Shown here: positions 6,101 to 7,912 of the stretch, piece by piece
How positions within the stretch are numbered: position 1 is the stretch's first letter
Layout of the letters: each line of letters opens with the position of its first letter
Assembly: GCA_016866585.1 (NCBI GenBank)
Contig: VGMB01000063.1
Coordinates: 1 to 7,912 of the forward strand
Length of the DNA stretch: 7,912 bases
Reading direction: 5' to 3'
Source: Chlamydiota bacterium
Lineage (GTDB): Bacteria; Chlamydiota; Chlamydiia; Chlamydiales; Rhabdochlamydiaceae
Translations under genes and position numbers: made by a program
The notes under the pieces: generated by a model
Database searches by the model: none
What the model saw: only the letters and a program-made list of their open reading frames with translations
Told to the model about the DNA's origin: nothing

Positions 6101-7912
6101 TTCTTTAACAGAATATCGGCAATTGGTCTTTATTCTCGATTTACTACAGATGTTAAGGCTCATTATAATCCAATCATGATAAGGTTTTTTTGCGATAAAT
6201 TAGACTCGAAAGTATTGATGGACCACATTCTTGAAAACAAAGCATCAGAAGAGTTGTTCGAAGCCATAGCACATAGAATAAATGAGATTTTGGAGTCTAA
6301 TGTTGATTTTAGGAATCTTACGCTTCACTTTTCTGATTTTCCTGGAGTTCTGCGTAAAATCTGTATCCAAGCTAATGTACAAGGTTTAGATAATCGTCTT
6401 ACGTCGTACGTGTGTAATAATTACATAATAAAATCGAAAATGATTGAGGATGTTTTATTTGTTCTTGTAAATAATACTATAGATCAACAAAACGGACTTA
6501 ATGGTTTTTTATCACAATTGGAAGCGATAAATGTAGATCAAGTTCGTACAGAGCATCTTGGCGATTTTGTTAAAATAATAGACCAGTTTGGCTCGAAATG
6601 TGACTTCTTGGAAGGAGTGCTTAATAAAATTCTCAAAGCTGAGATTGCTATAAAAGATCTTAGTTTTGTCTCTCAAGTAGTGCGTAAAATTCTTAGTAGC
6701 TATAAGATAACCGGCGAGAAAGTTCTTAACGATTTGCTTGTGAAATTATTAACTACAGCTTTAAAAAATAACAAAGTAAGTGTGCTTGAGCTTATTAATG
6801 CGGTAGATGCTACTGAAGAAAAAAGCTTGTGGGGAGATCTTGTACCTATGATTTCAATTTCAGAGGTGAAAAACAGCGTTCTCCTTAGCCTCTTAGAATG
6901 TCCCTTTTTTGTAACAAAAAATAGTATTGCTACATTATATCCATCATTTGACAAGGTTATAGATACTATGAGGCAAGAGGGGTTGGGTTTTGATAGTATT
7001 TATCCAGCTTTTATTAAAATGTTTTTCTCTGAGATTGTGGAGAAAAAACCATCTCATATCATAGATGCTATGAATTTTTCAGTTAAAGAAAAAAGATCGT
7101 TTTTATTTGATTTTCTTTTTAAACATCAAGAAGAGGTTCCTATTGATGTTTGGAAAAAGATTTTGTTTACTTCGGATTTAAGTAAAGTTGAATCTAAACA
7201 TCTTCATAATGTCTTGACTCGCTGCGTGAATGAGATGGCTGTTGAGGATAAGATGAGCCTTCTTCTTAGAGTGAAAAATGAGTATTTGCATATTTTAGAG
7301 CCAACTGCTCTAATGATCCTTTGTTTAGAAACGGGATTCAAAAGTAAAAATCAACATTACTTAAATTTTTGCAAAGATTTTGTTGATCAAAGGATCTCTA
7401 AGATTGGTGAAGTTAGGCTTAGAAATGCACAAAACATTATATTACAAGTCATTAAATCTTCTTCAAAACAAGAATTTCATTTTTTAGTTTCAATGTTAGA
7501 TGAATTTAAACTAATGCTAAATTTAGATTCAAAAACTTTAATTTCCGAGGTTATGTCTTCAGTTTGTTTAAAAGAAGATCCTCAACTTAATGTTGATATG
7601 GCTGTAAGATACGCAAAAGAAGTGATGTTGAATAGTCGTGATTGTGATATCGAATCTCTTCAAGGTGTTTTTCTTGATTGCTTGCGAAATATTACTTTGG
7701 AAACATATTTTAGTAATATACCTAAGTTATTAGGCAATCATTCTGATCAAATTCTTATAACAGCACAAAAGTTTTTATTCACAAAATATTGTACAGATCT
7801 ATTACCAATGTTCTTTAGCGAGGATATAGATCTTGGTCAAATCGATCTTTTGCTTTCTTTCAGAAAGTTTGTTTTTGATTTGAATAATCAAGATCAAAAC
7901 ATTCATATTTGC
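3173..7912 (+). CDS. Giant uncharacterised, mostly helical protein, N-terminal 1580 residues; runs off the right edge
   Basis: From ATG 3173 the frame is open for 1580 codons to the last base, with no stop, in AT-rich DNA where chance frames of this length do not occur. An in-frame TGA at 3155-3157 makes ATG 3173 the first standard start, though no ribosome site is well spaced to it. I recognise no domain. Residues 1-40 are polar and rich in Asn, Ser and Thr, with no signal peptide. About 1-250 look mixed helix/strand (strand-like stretch about 175-240), another strand-like piece lies at about 462-483, and the rest is leucine-, isoleucine- and phenylalanine-rich amphipathic helix, as in an alpha-solenoid scaffold. 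No transmembrane segment, nucleotide-binding P-loop or protease motif was seen. Cysteines are scattered throughout. It could be a secreted effector or a large cytoplasmic scaffold; both are guesses. The coding frame is certain, the function unknown. Confidence 0.88.
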   Translation, partial: MKSLTNKNYKERDHFASWSVVANNTSDCQVLLDNHRTQRVFSVLSKDLLLKSRSTGLFQGETKTVDLIYALFKSFCAMDYFAKSKELEKISDISSTRVFERVTGFSIRGSYVSSILMDLVCASDLDTVLKLPIDSSWFLPTTSSKPRFDVRSFCIGSTLLALKSLFPDQIGELVISKDVSSGSCLFSFDKSCKKIIDYATGIFTNFCVIQDNSKCILSFPSHDEGLELDVTIQFLSSKPQNVLNEESGVNLSNDSCSFVHDALEILVPFSYSKVDNFAKIYFSSLFGFTISDIEHYLHSKQIKIINPTMYQGVIRTVYEVCKGRTLCMEEGKDYQSKIICQIIESSAKSDVYLDFLHKFVVKKSNDKPFFLHMFLNLAHLILTIKENIQSEDASELSIYEPLVDRLIAAINAEAKKERFLENIPVHLKMICNFEFPVNLFGPISRLKTHLGDFQDARIVSSQNGKMRIAGLPDKKYGYVISNQATLSRIKEDVNFLKTEMGDNSFQDFFSIFKEPFRSLNCCEDELVVLLYYYRLFKMPKEQLVVTDQFFLNWVEFVVVSERYSDVLDSMGFIENILCFFNENKELLFDNPGHLDCFLSLISKENSLYLHDSKPSILSVFFHFVSIFGSGSLRGFITNHDRSVEKQITLKKDIIEILTKQEIKQNNIYPTAIELLRSVSYDYTESQVCVLVEFFKIFFASGAIQSLDQNDVDKLKSVFFSLIDAGLSEQNFNHAFADSNENNLDLDSLIFRDVYTYYYQRLGSIDRRKFICSAVVAGNVKLLERAATLDKELYVVTIIDFIKKSKQTEIAIQLQLKSQLLTRELLAAPLWLCALQEINPDIAFSFLKNIPDHYTYPMSSEALSNALTTKTIFGIKCLVYTPLGLGQHLYNHHKILVLKCIERSVNKIPKSDIPRWVDFFEKLDVQEGPEELLNASLSIIDQIDDLNICVHLCEKVILNIKNNFKKNPSHAVNLYSSFFNRISAIGLYSRFTTDVKAHYNPIMIRFFCDKLDSKVLMDHILENKASEELFEAIAHRINEILESNVDFRNLTLHFSDFPGVLRKICIQANVQGLDNRLTSYVCNNYIIKSKMIEDVLFVLVNNTIDQQNGLNGFLSQLEAINVDQVRTEHLGDFVKIIDQFGSKCDFLEGVLNKILKAEIAIKDLSFVSQVVRKILSSYKITGEKVLNDLLVKLLTTALKNNKVSVLELINAVDATEEKSLWGDLVPMISISEVKNSVLLSLLECPFFVTKNSIATLYPSFDKVIDTMRQEGLGFDSIYPAFIKMFFSEIVEKKPSHIIDAMNFSVKEKRSFLFDFLFKHQEEVPIDVWKKILFTSDLSKVESKHLHNVLTRCVNEMAVEDKMSLLLRVKNEYLHILEPTALMILCLETGFKSKNQHYLNFCKDFVDQRISKIGEVRLRNAQNIILQVIKSSSKQEFHFLVSMLDEFKLMLNLDSKTLISEVMSSVCLKEDPQLNVDMAVRYAKEVMLNSRDCDIESLQGVFLDCLRNITLETYFSNIPKLLGNHSDQILITAQKFLFTKYCTDLLPMFFSEDIDLGQIDLLLSFRKFVFDLNNQDQNIHIC

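Noticed and set aside
6700..6954. Minus-strand open frame of 84 codons
   Set aside because: It lies wholly antisense to the 1580-codon open frame and has no ribosome site or neighbours supporting it.
1..7912. CRISPR arrays, tRNA or rRNA genes, riboswitches
   Set aside because: No regularly spaced direct repeats, cloverleaf-like segments or conserved RNA motifs were seen on either strand.

Overview
The window comes from an AT-rich bacterial chromosome that uses the standard genetic code. It carries two compact housekeeping-type genes, a membrane-anchored glycosyltransferase, a dead insertion sequence and the first part of a giant unknown gene. The gene set (a Cys-rich YhhQ/VUT transporter, a MarC-family protein, a GT2 enzyme of a type I associate with intracellular bacteria, and a very large orphan protein next to a decayed IS) fits an obligate intracellular bacterium. 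An environmental member of the Chlamydiota is my best guess, with a Legionella-like or other host-associated AT-rich lineage as the alternative. This assignment is inference from recalled family resemblance, not from a search.

Layout. Positions 1-406 (minus) hold the N-terminal 135 residues of a YhhQ-type queuosine-precursor transporter cut off by the window edge; its sigma70-like promoter lies at 436-464 with a perfect palindrome in the spacer. A 15-bp perfect hairpin at 489-525 ends the next gene upstream, a signal-anchored GT2-like glycosyltransferase at 529-1398 (minus) whose DxD motif is altered. A 345-bp divergent intergenic region carries promoters in both directions. The MarC-family membrane protein lies at 1744-2376 (plus) and is followed within 5 nt by a 50-nt hairpin.

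Positions 2488-3039 hold no intact gene. They are the wreck of an IS5-family (IS903-like) element: pieces of the transposase can be read in shifted frames, the middle is deleted, two catalytic positions are mutated, and a recognisable right terminal inverted repeat ends at about 3039. No left end is visible.

From 3173 to the right edge the sequence is one uninterrupted frame of 1580 codons with no stop: a giant, mostly helical protein that I do not recognise. It is the most novel object in the window. A perfect 11-bp hairpin sits just before its start and contains the only good Shine-Dalgarno-like sequence.

The genes do not form one pathway. The transporter suggests salvage of a tRNA-modification precursor from the host, and the glycosyltransferase and MarC protein act at the envelope. 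The IS scar beside the giant gene marks a site that has tolerated insertion.
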